From contig NZ_CP108462.1 in the NCBI RefSeq assembly GCF_036226365.1, positions 434,001-498,000 of the forward strand: a stretch of 64,000 bases of DNA, given 5' to 3'. Under the pieces are notes generated by a model that saw only the letters and a program-made list of their open reading frames with translations, had not been told where the DNA came from and did no database searches. The position numbers and the translations under genes were made by a program. Shown here in pieces: positions 25,191-33,494 of the stretch (positions within the stretch are counted from its first letter, which is position 1; each line of letters starts with the position of its first letter). The stretch is from Streptomyces sp. NBC_01262 (GTDB taxonomy: Bacteria; Actinomycetota; Actinomycetes; Streptomycetales; Streptomycetaceae).

Positions 25191-25296
25191 GCCGACGGGA
25201 CGTACCAGCTCACCCTGGTGCCCGGGGACTACACCGTCAAGGCAGCCGTCTACGGCTACGGCTTGGCCACCGATGAGGTCACCATCGCCGAGTCGC
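25191..25296 (+). pseudogene. fragment of a carboxypeptidase-regulatory-like (beta-sandwich) domain
   Basis: The frame reads ADGTYQLTLVPGDYTVKAAV then YGYGLATDEVTIAESPG, a typical strand pattern of the CarboxypepD_reg/PEGA-like domains appended to secreted actinobacterial peptidases. There is no start, stop or catalytic part, and its end overlaps the 3' end of the GntR gene in antisense. It is a relic at the left border of the sugar cassette. Confidence 0.6.
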
Positions 25297-26023
25297 CGGG
25301 CGCGCCCCGGGTCGAGTCCTGCGGTACCTCGGCGTCTTCGGATTCGAGGTGGACGCGGAGCCAGCCTTCGGTGCTGCTGACGTGGAGGAGCGCGGCGGCC
25401 TGGGCGAGCGGGGCGTCGCGGGCGACCAGGGCTTTGTAGATCGACTCGTGTTCGGCGAGGGTGCGGTCGGCGGCGTCGGCGTCGACGAGGCCGCGCCAGA
25501 TGCGGGCGCGCATGGTGCGGCCGGAGATTCCCTCCAGGAGGGTCAGCAGGGTCTCGTTGCCGGTGGCGGCGATGACGGCGCGGTGGAAGGCGGCGTCGTG
25601 CTGGTTGAGCAGTTCCACGTCGTCACGGGCCTCGCGCATGGCGTCCAGATGCCGCTTGACCTCGGTCAGGTCCGGCTCGCGGATCCGGGTGGCCGCCAGG
25701 GCGGTGGCAACCGGTTCGAACAGCCGGCGTACCTCCATGAGGTCGAGCAGCGTGCCCGCGTTGCCCTGGAGCAGTTCCACCGCGCCGCCGAGGCCTTCGA
25801 GCAGCAGGCCGGGCTGGAGGCTGGTCACGTAGGTGCCGTCGCCGCGCCGGATTTCCAGGACCCGGGCGACTGCCAGTGACTTGACGGCCTCGCGCATGAG
25901 GTTGCGGGACAGTCCGAGTTCGGCGGCGAGCTGCTGCTCGGGCGGCAGCTTGGAGCCGGCGGGAAGCTCACCGGTCTGGATGAGTTCCCGGATGCGGGCG
26001 ATGGCCTTGTCGGTCAGTGACAT
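25256..26023 (-). CDS. FadR-type GntR repressor of the sugar cassette
   Basis: A 255-residue regulator with GGAGGT before the ATG. The N-terminal winged HTH (about 5-70) has GELPAGSKLPPEQQLAAELG, LSRNLMREAVKSL and GDGTYVTS. The all-helical FCD effector domain follows (about 95-225), with the metal-binding pattern Asp/His (HDAAFHRAVIAATGN, then AEHESIYKAL). FCD proteins usually bind sugar acids or other carboxylates. The palindrome GACATCCCATGTC lies 75 bases upstream and recurs before the dehydratase operon and the ABC operon, so it probably represses itself and the whole cassette until a pathway acid appears. The last dozen residues are encoded opposite a foreign relic and may not be original. 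Confidence 0.92.
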   Translation of the reverse strand: MSLTDKAIARIRELIQTGELPAGSKLPPEQQLAAELGLSRNLMREAVKSLAVARVLEIRRGDGTYVTSLQPGLLLEGLGGAVELLQGNAGTLLDLMEVRRLFEPVATALAATRIREPDLTEVKRHLDAMREARDDVELLNQHDAAFHRAVIAATGNETLLTLLEGISGRTMRARIWRGLVDADAADRTLAEHESIYKALVARDAPLAQAAALLHVSSTEGWLRVHLESEDAEVPQDSTRGAPGDSAMVTSSVAKP

Positions 26024-26097
26024 AAGTGGCTACCTCCATGACCGGCCGCACAGGTGGCTGGTCCGGATTTGTGATCGCTTGGGCGCAGCGTAACAGC

Positions 26098-26110
26098 GAC
26101 ATCCCATGTC
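26098..26110. promoter_or_regulatory. GntR operator A
   Basis: GACATCCCATGTC has perfect GACAT/ATGTC arms around three bases. It lies between the end of the aldo/keto reductase gene and the GntR start, 75 bases upstream of that start, implying autoregulation from a separate promoter. Confidence 0.7.
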
Positions 26111-26136
26111 CAGGAACGCCGCCGGACGAGCGCGGG

Positions 26137-27102
26137 CTAACGCACCAGCCCTTCGGAGCGCAGGGCGGTCCAGAGCCCTTCGGGTATCGGCCGCCGGTGC
26201 AGCTCGGTGTTGCGGGTGACCTGGTCGGCGGTCCGCATGCCGACGGTGACGTTGACGACGCTGGGGTGGGTGAGGGGGAAGGCGATCGCGGCGGCGGGAA
26301 GCGTCGTGCCGTGCTCCTCGCACACCTCGGCCAGGCGCCGGGCCCGGTCGAGGAGTTCCGGCGGGGCGTCCTGGTAGTCGTACTTCATCCCCGCGGCGGG
26401 CCGGTCGCGGGAGAGCAGCCCTGAGTTGAACACGCCGACGGCCACCACGCTCTTGCCGAGTTCCCGCGCGGCGGGCAGGACGTCGTCGAGGGCGGACTGG
26501 TCGAGGAGGGTGTAGCGGCCGGCCAGCATCACGACGTCGGCGGCGGTCTCGCGCAGGAACCGGGTGAGCATGCCAGACTGGTTCATTCCGGCGCCGATGG
26601 CGCCGATGACTCCCTGGTCGCGCAGTTCCGCGAGGGCGGGCATGGCCTCCTGCGCGGCCTGCCGCCAGTGGTCGTCGGGGTCGTGCAGATAGACCAGGTC
26701 CAGACGGTCGAGGCCGGTGCGGGAGAGGGTGTCGTCGATGGAGCGCAGTACGCCGTCCCGGCTGAAGCCCCACTGCCTGCGCAGGGTGTCCGGGACGGCG
26801 AAGCCCTCGGGGTCCGTGCCTTGCGGGTGGTCGTTGCCGACGAGCAGACGTCCCGCTTTCGAGGAGAGGACGAACGAGTCGCGGGGCCGGTCGCGCAGGG
26901 CTTCGCCGAGGCGGCGTTCGGACAGGCCGAGGCCGTAGTGCGGCGCGGTGTCGAAGTACCGGATTCCGGCGTCCCAGGCGGCCGCCACCGCCGCCGCGGC
27001 GTCCTGGGGCGGGGTCTCGCGGTACAGGTTGCCGATCACCGAGGCCCCGAAGCCGAGTTCGGTCAGCTCCAATCCGGTGTTCGCGATCTTGCGGCGTCTC
27101 AC
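26137..27102 (-). CDS. aldo/keto reductase: L-fucose/L-galactose (D-threo-aldose) 1-dehydrogenase
   Basis: A 321-residue AKR with a GTG start preceded by AGGAG. The catalytic tetrad can be read as Asp and Tyr in YFDTAPHYG, Lys in VLSSKAG and His in LVYLHDPDD. The N-terminal MRRRKIANTGLELTELGFG and the C-terminal NAD(P)-binding region fit the D-threo-aldose 1-dehydrogenase group, which oxidises L-fucose, L-galactose or D-arabinose at C1 to the aldonolactone. It is the last gene of the catabolic operon. With the mutarotase and lactonase upstream, it supplies the first oxidation step. Specificity among the three sugars cannot be decided from sequence. Confidence 0.88.
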   Translation of the reverse strand: MRRRKIANTGLELTELGFGASVIGNLYRETPPQDAAAAVAAAWDAGIRYFDTAPHYGLGLSERRLGEALRDRPRDSFVLSSKAGRLLVGNDHPQGTDPEGFAVPDTLRRQWGFSRDGVLRSIDDTLSRTGLDRLDLVYLHDPDDHWRQAAQEAMPALAELRDQGVIGAIGAGMNQSGMLTRFLRETAADVVMLAGRYTLLDQSALDDVLPAARELGKSVVAVGVFNSGLLSRDRPAAGMKYDYQDAPPELLDRARRLAEVCEEHGTTLPAAAIAFPLTHPSVVNVTVGMRTADQVTRNTELHRRPIPEGLWTALRSEGLVR

Positions 27103-27151
27103 GCGGTGCTCCTGTTCTGATGTTTCATGACGGCTTCGTACGTCGGCCCCG

Positions 27152-28195
27152 TCAGCGTCTGACGTGTGCCGAACCGCCCGCCATCAGGGCTTCCACTTCG
27201 GTGAGGGAGGCCATGGAGACGTCCCCCGGTGTGGTCATGGCCAGGGCGCCGTGGGCGGTGCCGTAGGCGAGGGCCAGGTCCAGGTCGCCGCTGGTGAGCA
27301 GTCCGTAGACCAGTCCGGCGGCGAAGGCGTCGCCGGAGCCGATGCGGTCCAGGACGTGCACGCCGGGCATCCGGGGGCCGGTACGGAATCCGGTCTGCGC
27401 GGACCAGGCTGCCGAGGACCAGTCGTTGACCCCGGCCGAGGGCACCTCGCGCAGGGTCGTCGCCAGCACCTGGGCGCCGGGCAGCAGTGCTGCGACGGCC
27501 GCCAGCGCGTCCGGGACCTCGTCGGCGGTGAGGCGTCCGGCGTCCGGGCCCTTGCCTGCCAGGCCCAGGGCGCCCACCACGACGTCCGCGTGCCGGGCGA
27601 GGCGCAGGTCGGTCTCGCGGGCCCGCTCGGGGCCGCCGCGCCCGGCCCACAGGCTGGGCCGGTAGTTGGGGTCGTAGGAGACCCTCACGCCGTGCCGCCG
27701 GGCCGCCGCCATCGCCTCGTCCGCGACTTCGGCGGTGTTGTCGGACAGGGCGGCGAAGATGCCGCCGGTGTGGAACCAGCGCACGCCTTTCGCGAAGACC
27801 GCGTCCCAGTCGATCTGCCCGGGGTGCAGTTGGGAGACGGCGGTGTTGGCGCGGTCGCTGGTCCCGAGGGCGCCGCGGATGCCGAAGCCGCGTTCGACGA
27901 AGTTCAGGCCGTTGCGGGCGGAGCGGCCGATGCCGTCGTCGGCCGTCCAGCGGATGAGAGAGGTGTCGACGCCGCCCTGGAGGATGAGGTCCTCCGCCAG
28001 CCGGCCCACCGGGTTGTCGACCAGGGCGGTGACGACGGCGGTGCGCAGCCCGAAGCAGCGGCGCAGGCCGCGTACGACGTTGTACTCGCCGCCGCCCTCC
28101 CAGACCTGGAAGGTGCGGGCGGTGCGGATGCGGCCCTCGCCGGGGTCGAAGCGGAGCATCACCTCGCCCAGCGCCACCACGTCGAAGCCGGTCAC
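27152..28195 (-). CDS. kdgK: PfkB-family sugar-acid kinase (2-keto-3-deoxygluconate kinase type)
   Basis: A 347-residue ribokinase-fold enzyme. The GTG start at 28195 overlaps the aldolase stop (GTGA) and opens VTGFDVVALGEVMLRFDPGE, as in KDG kinases; an upstream in-frame extension is rejected because it runs antisense-like through the aldolase gene. The substrate region has GGGEYNVVRGLRRCFG and the anion hole/catalytic base is DRIGSGDAFAAGLVYG near residue 285. It should phosphorylate 2-keto-3-deoxygluconate at O6 using ATP, feeding the aldolase encoded just upstream. A 6-deoxy acid from fucose has no O6, which bears on what sugar this cassette uses. Confidence 0.88.
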   Translation of the reverse strand: MTGFDVVALGEVMLRFDPGEGRIRTARTFQVWEGGGEYNVVRGLRRCFGLRTAVVTALVDNPVGRLAEDLILQGGVDTSLIRWTADDGIGRSARNGLNFVERGFGIRGALGTSDRANTAVSQLHPGQIDWDAVFAKGVRWFHTGGIFAALSDNTAEVADEAMAAARRHGVRVSYDPNYRPSLWAGRGGPERARETDLRLARHADVVVGALGLAGKGPDAGRLTADEVPDALAAVAALLPGAQVLATTLREVPSAGVNDWSSAAWSAQTGFRTGPRMPGVHVLDRIGSGDAFAAGLVYGLLTSGDLDLALAYGTAHGALAMTTPGDVSMASLTEVEALMAGGSAHVRR

Positions 28196-28821
28196 AGGGC
28201 ACCGGCCGACAGGGCTTCGGCGGTGAGCCGCCGGATTCCCGCGTAGTCGCCGGCTGCCAGCCCGGCCGCTGTGGCGATCCAGCTGCCGCCGACGGCGAGG
28301 ACCGACGGCTGGGCGAGATACCCCGGCAGTTGTGCGGGGCCGATCCCGCCGGTCGGGATGAACCGCGCTCCGGGGAAGGGCGCAGCCAGCGCCGCGAGCA
28401 TCCGCGCCCCGCCGAGCTGCTCGGCCGGGAACAGCTTCACCGTGTCGCAGCCCGCACGCAGGGCCCGCTGCAGTTCGGTGGCGGTGGCGACGCCGGGCAC
28501 CACCGGGACGCCCAGTTCCCGGCATCGGCGGACCACGTCGGCATCGAAGCCGGGAGAGACCACGAACTGGGCTCCGGCGTCCACGGCCCGTTCGGCCTGC
28601 TCCGAGGTGAGTACGGTCCCGGCGCCGACGGACAGCCCGCCGTGCGCCGCCATGGTCTTCAGTACCTGCTCCGCCGCGTCCGTACGGAAGGTGACCTCGG
28701 CGCAGCGGGCGCCGCCGTCGGCGAGTGCGTCGGCGAGCGGGGCGGCCATGGCGGGGGAGGCGACGACCAGGACGGGCATGATCCGTGTGCCGTGCAGTAC
28801 GGACGCGACGTCGGTGGTCAT
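28192..28821 (-). CDS. eda: KDPG-type class I aldolase
   Basis: A 209-residue enzyme, the normal length for this family, starting at ATG 28821, which overlaps the SDR stop (ATGA). Glu42 in AEVTFRT, VGAGTVLT, FVVSPGFD and the Schiff-base Lys129 in DTVKLFPAE are all present, followed by the phosphate-binding PTGGIGP and AVGGSWI loops. It should cleave 2-keto-3-deoxy-6-phosphogluconate (or a C4 epimer) to pyruvate and glyceraldehyde 3-phosphate. The gene is coupled to the kinase downstream, as in Entner-Doudoroff-type sugar-acid operons. Confidence 0.92.
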   Translation of the reverse strand: MTTDVASVLHGTRIMPVLVVASPAMAAPLADALADGGARCAEVTFRTDAAEQVLKTMAAHGGLSVGAGTVLTSEQAERAVDAGAQFVVSPGFDADVVRRCRELGVPVVPGVATATELQRALRAGCDTVKLFPAEQLGGARMLAALAAPFPGARFIPTGGIGPAQLPGYLAQPSVLAVGGSWIATAAGLAAGDYAGIRRLTAEALSAGAL

Positions 28822-29579
28822 CGGCCCAGCCACCCCCCGTCCACCGGGAGGGTCGTTCCGTGGATGTAGGTGGCGGCGTCGGATGCGAGGAAGACGGTGG
28901 CGCCGGCGAGGTCGTCGGCCGAGCCCCAACGTCCGGCGGGGATGCGCTCCAGGATCGACGCGCTGCGGGCCGGGTCGTCGCGCAGGGCCTGGGTGTTGTC
29001 GGTGGCGATGTAGCCGGGGGCGATGGCGTTGACGTTGACGCCGTGCGGGGCCCACTCGTTGGCCAGGGCCTTGGTCAGGCCCGCGATGCCGTGCTTGGAG
29101 GCGGTGTAGCCGGGCACGGTGATGCCGCCCTGGTAGCTGAGCAGCGACGCCGTGAAGATGATCTTCCCTTGGCGGCGGGCCGCCATCACCTTCCCCAGGG
29201 CCCGTACGAGAACGAACTGCGAGGTGAGGTTGACCTGGAGCACCAGGTCCCAGTCCGCGTCGCTGTGCTCGGCGGCCGGGGCGCGGCGGATCGTGCCCGC
29301 GTTGTTGACGAGGATGTCGACGGGCCTGTCCCGCCCGGCCAGGTTCTCGCCCAGGGCGCGTACGGCCGCCCGGTCGGCGAAGTCGGTCCGTATCGCCTCG
29401 AAGGTGCGGCCGGCGGCGGTGACGTCCTTCTCCACCTCGCTCCCGGATTCCTCCAGGTTGGCGCTCACCCCGATGATGTCGGCGCCCGCCTCGGCCAGTG
29501 CCCGTGCCATGGCGCGGCCGATGCCGCGCCGGGCTCCGGTGACCACAGCCAGCTTGCCGGTCAGATCGAACGCGCTCAT
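28818..29579 (-). CDS. SDR oxidoreductase of the KduD / 2-keto-3-deoxy-acid type
   Basis: A 253-residue short-chain dehydrogenase, coupled at both ends by ATGA overlaps. The cofactor loop is VVTGARRGIGRAMA, the structural motif ILVNNAG, the catalytic Ser is in FTASLLSYQ and the Tyr/Lys in YTASKHG. IAPGYIATD and GWLGR complete a 2-deoxy-D-gluconate 3-dehydrogenase/KduD-like protein. Two roles fit: oxidising 2-keto-3-deoxy-L-fuconate at C4, or reducing 2,5-diketo-3-deoxygalactonate to KDG. Because kinase and aldolase follow directly, the second is favoured here. Confidence 0.9.
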   Translation of the reverse strand: MSAFDLTGKLAVVTGARRGIGRAMARALAEAGADIIGVSANLEESGSEVEKDVTAAGRTFEAIRTDFADRAAVRALGENLAGRDRPVDILVNNAGTIRRAPAAEHSDADWDLVLQVNLTSQFVLVRALGKVMAARRQGKIIFTASLLSYQGGITVPGYTASKHGIAGLTKALANEWAPHGVNVNAIAPGYIATDNTQALRDDPARSASILERIPAGRWGSADDLAGATVFLASDAATYIHGTTLPVDGGWLGR

Positions 29580-30625
29580 GCGGAGGCTCCTTCGGTGTCG
29601 TCGCCGCACTTCACCAGGACCTTCATCACGTCTCCGCCGGCTTCCAGGGTCTCGAAGGCCGAGGGCGCTTCCGCGAGCGGTACGACCTTGCTGATCAGCA
29701 GGTGGGCCGGGACGGTGCCGTCCGCCACCAGTTCCACGGCCTTCTCGAAGTCGGCGCGGTCGTACAGGCGTGCTCCCACGAGGGTGAGTTCGCGCCAGAA
29801 GAAGCGGTGCAGGTTCACCTCCCGGGGCCGGGGGTGGATCGCCACCAGGCACAGCCGTCCGCGTACCCCGAGGACTTCGACTGCCGTCTCCACGCCCGCG
29901 GCCGCGCCCGACACCTCGAAGGCGACGTCGGCGCCCGCGCCGTCCGTCCACTTCTGGGCCAGTGCCGTCACATCCTCCTTGGCCGGATTCCAGGTGGGCA
30001 GGCCCATCTCCTCCGCGAGGGAACGGCGGTAGTCGCTCAGCTCCACCACGCGTACCTCGGCGCCCCTGGACCGCGCGACCAGCGCGATCAGGATGCCGAC
30101 CGGTCCGCCGCCGACCACCACGACCCGTTCGCCGGGCCGGACGGCTGCGCGGCCCACGTCGTGCACGGCCACCGCGGTCGGCTCGACGAGCGCCGCCCGG
30201 TCCAGGGCGAGCGACTCCGGGAGCCGTACGAGGGTCGACGCGGGTACGGTCCAGCGCTGCTGCATCGCGCCGGGGGAGTCGATGCCGATGAAGTCCAGGT
30301 TCTGGCAGATGTGGCTGTGGCCCGCCAGGCACGCGGGGCAGGTGCCGTCCCAGCGCAGCGGCATCACGGTCACGGCGTCGCCGGGCTGCCAGCTGTCCAC
30401 GCCGGGGCCGACCCGGACGATCCGGCCGGACATCTCGTGTCCGAGGACGGCGGGCGTGGCGACGCGGGCGTCCATGTCGCCGTGGAAGATGTGCAGGTCG
30501 GTGCCGCAGATCCCGACGTAGGCCGGGGCCAGTTCGACCTCGCCCGGACCGGGCGGCTCGTTCGAGGCGGGGCCCGTCCGCAGGGTCCGGGCGGCGGTGT
30601 AGTGCACTGCGAGTGTGGTCGTCAT
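29576..30625 (-). CDS. zinc-dependent alcohol (polyol/sugar-acid) dehydrogenase, MDR family
   Basis: A 349-residue medium-chain dehydrogenase. Catalytic zinc ligands are Cys in VGICGTDLH, His-Glu in VLGHEMSGRIV and the Glu in LVEPTAVAVH. The structural-zinc lobe is partly kept (CPACLAGHSHIC). NAD(P) binds through VVVVGGGPVGILIALVA. Relatives oxidise threonine, sorbitol, L-idonate or galactonate-type compounds. In the proposed pathway it would oxidise C5 of 2-keto-3-deoxy-L-galactonate; reduction or oxidation of lactaldehyde is another option. The ATG overlaps the mutarotase stop. Confidence 0.88.
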   Translation of the reverse strand: MTTTLAVHYTAARTLRTGPASNEPPGPGEVELAPAYVGICGTDLHIFHGDMDARVATPAVLGHEMSGRIVRVGPGVDSWQPGDAVTVMPLRWDGTCPACLAGHSHICQNLDFIGIDSPGAMQQRWTVPASTLVRLPESLALDRAALVEPTAVAVHDVGRAAVRPGERVVVVGGGPVGILIALVARSRGAEVRVVELSDYRRSLAEEMGLPTWNPAKEDVTALAQKWTDGAGADVAFEVSGAAAGVETAVEVLGVRGRLCLVAIHPRPREVNLHRFFWRELTLVGARLYDRADFEKAVELVADGTVPAHLLISKVVPLAEAPSAFETLEAGGDVMKVLVKCGDDTEGASA

Positions 30626-31059
30626 GGTGAGGTCAGGGTCCCTTCAGCGCGTACGCCGATGGTCAGCAGGATGTTGGCGTAGGTACGGGTGTCGGCGGTG
30701 ACGATCGCCAGTGCCAGGTCCGGGGACCGGGCGGTGTCGTAGAACTCGAAGCGGCCCAGGGTCTCCACCGGATGGGGCGCCAGCATCGCGCGGTACTCGG
30801 TGATCGCGGGCGGCTCCGGCTCGTCCTTCGGCGGGATCATCACGTGGGCGGATTCCACGGGCAGCGCCCGCAGCAGCACGTCCAGGACGGTGGTGACGTC
30901 CAGCAGCCCGGGGGCCAGGTTCAGGTGCACGGTGCGGGCCCGCTCGCCGGTGGCCGTGCTGGCCGGGTAGTGGCCGTCGGCCAGCAGGACCCGGGCGCCG
31001 TGGCCCGCGCCGGCGAGGGCCTGGAGGATGTCCGGGTGCAGCAGTTCGGTCAGCAGCAC
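30622..31059 (-). CDS. fucU: RbsD/FucU-family sugar mutarotase
   Basis: A 145-residue protein with a GTG start and AAGGAG 10 bases upstream. The family signature is LAGAGHGARVLLADGHYPAST near residues 15-37, with the later catalytic Tyr/Asn-type pair in VTADTRTYANILLTIGV. Such proteins speed interconversion of sugar anomers so the dehydrogenase receives its preferred form. FucU rather than RbsD is suggested by the length and by the neighbouring fuconate-type dehydratase. It lies 6 bases from the lactonase stop. Confidence 0.87.
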   Translation of the reverse strand: MLLTELLHPDILQALAGAGHGARVLLADGHYPASTATGERARTVHLNLAPGLLDVTTVLDVLLRALPVESAHVMIPPKDEPEPPAITEYRAMLAPHPVETLGRFEFYDTARSPDLALAIVTADTRTYANILLTIGVRAEGTLTSP

Positions 31060-31065
31060 AGGGGG

Positions 31066-31953
31066 TCAACTCCTTGTGGGCGTAAGGCGGTAGAAGCCGG
31101 TGGCGGTGCCGTTCAGCACGGCGTGCTGCTCGTCACCGGACAGGTCGTGCAGCAGTTCCCCGACGGTGGCGGCCCAGCGGTCCCAGCCGCCCGCCAGCAC
31201 GCAGACCGGCCAGTCCGAGCCGAACATCAGCCGGTCGGGTCCGAAGGCGGAGAGCAGTACGTCCCAGACCGGCCGCCGGATGTCGGCGGTCGTCCATGAC
31301 GCGTGGTCGGCCTCGGTGACCAGTCCCGACACCTTGCACATCACCTGGGGATGCGTGGCGAGCATGCGCACCAGGCGTTGCCAGTCGGCCAGTTCGCCCT
31401 TGGCGATCGGCGGCTTTCCCGCGTGGTCCAGCACCAGACGAAGGGCGGGAAGGCGCTCGGCCAGCCGGATCGCCTGCGGGAGCTGGTGGTCGCGGATCAG
31501 CACGTCATAGCCCAGTCCGCGCTCCGCCAGTGCCCTCAGGCCCCGCTCGGCGTCGGGCCGTTGCAGCCACCAGGGGTCCGTCTCGGCCTGCACGATGTGG
31601 CGCAGCGCCCGCAGATACGATCCGCCGGGCCCCTCGCGGAGCCGGTCGAGCACGTCGCCGAGAGCTGGGTCGGTCAGGTCCGCCCAGCCGACGACAGCGC
31701 CGATCAGCGGGTCGGTCCCGGCCAGGGCCAGCAGCTCCTCGGTCTCCGGCACCGAGGTCACGCACTGCACCACCACGCTGGTGCCCAGCCGCCGGCCGGC
31801 GATCGTACGGTTCGCGGCGGCGCGCAGGTCGTCCGGGCCGTAGGAGCGCCGGATCGGTGCGTGGGCCGGTTCCTCCAGCCAGGGCTGCGGGCGACGGGCC
31901 AGGTCCCACAGGTGATGGTGGGCGTCGACGAGGGACGTCCCGGCGTCAGGCAC
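31066..31953 (-). CDS. amidohydrolase-family aldonolactonase (L-fuconolactonase type)
   Basis: A 295-residue TIM-barrel lactonase. GTG start at 31953, overlapping the dehydratase end by 8 bases. Metal or substrate residues: HHH in [10 protein letters not shown] (about 12), the His in [12 protein letters not shown] (about 175), and Asp in [12 protein letters not shown] (about 248). It matches COG3618 lactonases such as L-fuconolactone and L-rhamnonolactone hydrolases. It should open the lactone made by the aldose dehydrogenase to L-fuconate or L-galactonate, the substrate of the dehydratase encoded directly upstream. Confidence 0.9.
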   Translation of the reverse strand: MPDAGTSLVDAHHHLWDLARRPQPWLEEPAHAPIRRSYGPDDLRAAANRTIAGRRLGTSVVVQCVTSVPETEELLALAGTDPLIGAVVGWADLTDPALGDVLDRLREGPGGSYLRALRHIVQAETDPWWLQRPDAERGLRALAERGLGYDVLIRDHQLPQAIRLAERLPALRLVLDHAGKPPIAKGELADWQRLVRMLATHPQVMCKVSGLVTEADHASWTTADIRRPVWDVLLSAFGPDRLMFGSDWPVCVLAGGWDRWAATVGELLHDLSGDEQHAVLNGTATGFYRLTPTRS

Positions 31954-33271
31954 GCGCGGTCCAGACCGGCCCGTCGGGGTAGGCGTACTCCTTGAGCGAG
32001 GCCGGGTGCATCTGGGCGCTCAGTCCCGGGGCGAGGGGGGCGACGTAGTGGCCGTCGGCGATGCGCACCGGGTCGGTGAAGTGCTCGTGCAGGTGGTCGA
32101 CGTATTCGATGACCCGGTCCTCAAGCGTCCCGGACACCGCCACGTAGTCGAACATCGACAGGTGCTGCACCATCTCGCACAGTCCGACGCCGCCGGCGTG
32201 CGGGCAGACCGGCACCCCGAACTTCGCGGCCAGCAGCAGGATCGCGATGTTCTCGTTGACCCCGCCGACCCGGGCCGAGTCGATCTGGACGATGTCCACC
32301 GCGCCGGCCTGGAGGAGCTGCTTGAAGACCACGCGGTTGGCGATGTGCTCCCCGGTGGCGACCTTGATCGGGGTCACCGCCCGGCGCACGGCGGCGTGGC
32401 CGAGGATGTCGTCCGGTGAGGTCGGCTCCTCGATCCAGTACGGGTCGTACGGGGCCAGCTGGCGCATCCAGTCGATCGCGGGCTCCACGTCCCAGCGCTG
32501 GTTGGCGTCCACGGCGATGCGGATGCCGTCGCCGACCGCCCCCCGGGCAACGCGCATGCGCCGCACGTCGTCATCGACGGACGCGCCGACCTTCAGCTTG
32601 ATCTGGCTGAACCCGTCCGCCACGGCCTCCCGCGACAGCCGGGCCAGCTTCTCGTCCGAGTAGCCGAGCCAGCCGGGCGTGGTGGTGTACGCCGGGTAGC
32701 CGCGCTCCAGCAGCCGGGCCACCCGCTCCTCGCGGCCGGGCTGCGCGGCGCGCAGGATCTCCAGCGCCTGCTGCGGGGTCAGGGCGTCGCTGAGCCAGCG
32801 GAAGTCGACCTGGGCCACCAGTTCCTCCGGCGACATCTCGCCGAGGAACTGCCAGACCGGCTTGCCCGCCCGCTTGGCGGCCAGGTCCCAGGCGGCGTTG
32901 ACGACCGCACCGGTGGCCATGTGCATGGCGCCCTTCTCCGGGCCCAGCCAGCGCAGTTGGGGATCGTGCACCAGAGTGCGGGAGAAGGCTCCGAGGTCGC
33001 CGCACACCTCGTCCACGGTCAGGCCCACCACGAAGGGCGCGAGCGCCTCGATGGCGCGGGCCTGGACGTCGTTCCCGCGGCCGGTGGTGAAGGCCAGGGC
33101 ATGGCCCTCCAGACCGTCGGTGGCGTCGGTGCGCAGAACCACGTAGGCCGCCGAGTAGTCCGGCTCGGGGTTCATCGCATCCGAGCCGTCAAGGTGCTCC
33201 GACGTCGGAAACCGTACGTCCAGAACGTCCAGAGCGATGATGCGCGCGGATTCGGACACGGAAGAAGGCAT
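31946..33271 (-). CDS. L-fuconate dehydratase-type enolase-superfamily enzyme
   Basis: A 441-residue enzyme; ATG at 33271 after CAGGAG at 8 bases. The capping domain is followed by the barrel with [15 protein letters not shown] (KxK base), metal ligands in [17 protein letters not shown] and ATGEH, and the second base in [23 protein letters not shown], whose wording is characteristic of fuconate dehydratases. These enzymes remove water from L-fuconate and also act on L-galactonate and D-arabinonate, giving 2-keto-3-deoxy acids. It is first in an eight-gene operon running to the aldo/keto reductase, preceded by two palindromes for the GntR regulator. Confidence 0.93.
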   Translation of the reverse strand: MPSSVSESARIIALDVLDVRFPTSEHLDGSDAMNPEPDYSAAYVVLRTDATDGLEGHALAFTTGRGNDVQARAIEALAPFVVGLTVDEVCGDLGAFSRTLVHDPQLRWLGPEKGAMHMATGAVVNAAWDLAAKRAGKPVWQFLGEMSPEELVAQVDFRWLSDALTPQQALEILRAAQPGREERVARLLERGYPAYTTTPGWLGYSDEKLARLSREAVADGFSQIKLKVGASVDDDVRRMRVARGAVGDGIRIAVDANQRWDVEPAIDWMRQLAPYDPYWIEEPTSPDDILGHAAVRRAVTPIKVATGEHIANRVVFKQLLQAGAVDIVQIDSARVGGVNENIAILLLAAKFGVPVCPHAGGVGLCEMVQHLSMFDYVAVSGTLEDRVIEYVDHLHEHFTDPVRIADGHYVAPLAPGLSAQMHPASLKEYAYPDGPVWTARA

Positions 33272-33323
33272 GGCAACAGCTCCTGAGAAGCGTGCTTGTG
33301 GATGATCTGACCTTAGAACGGCA

Positions 33324-33355
33324 GACATCCAATGTCTAGAGATAGATGGGATGTC
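33324..33355 (-). promoter_or_regulatory. GntR operators B1 and B2 before the dehydratase operon
   Basis: GACATCCAATGTC (33324-33336) is a perfect GACAT-N3-ATGTC site 53 bases upstream of the dehydratase ATG. TAGATGGGATGTC (33343-33355) is a weaker second copy. On the minus strand TTGAGA and TAGACA elements surround them, so binding would block the promoter. Degenerate half-sites also occur near 33460-33487. The rest of the gap 33356-33494 shows no gene. Confidence 0.65.
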
Positions 33356-33494
33356 TCAATGGCTGGTGGAAGGCATGCAAGGCTGGCCAGTCGTGCGAAA
33401 TGGCCAGTACAAAGCTGCCATTGAGGGATTTGAACGGACCTCCTGAGGGCGCGTATCAATACATCCTCTATTGAAAGATCGGATGTAATGGTGC

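Noticed and set aside
28196..28525. N-terminal extension of the sugar kinase
   Set aside because: It is an Arg/Gly-rich shadow of the aldolase gene; GTG 28195 gives the standard kinase start.
28822..29055. N-terminal extension of the aldolase
   Set aside because: It lies wholly inside the SDR gene; ATG 28821 gives the normal family length and an ATGA overlap.
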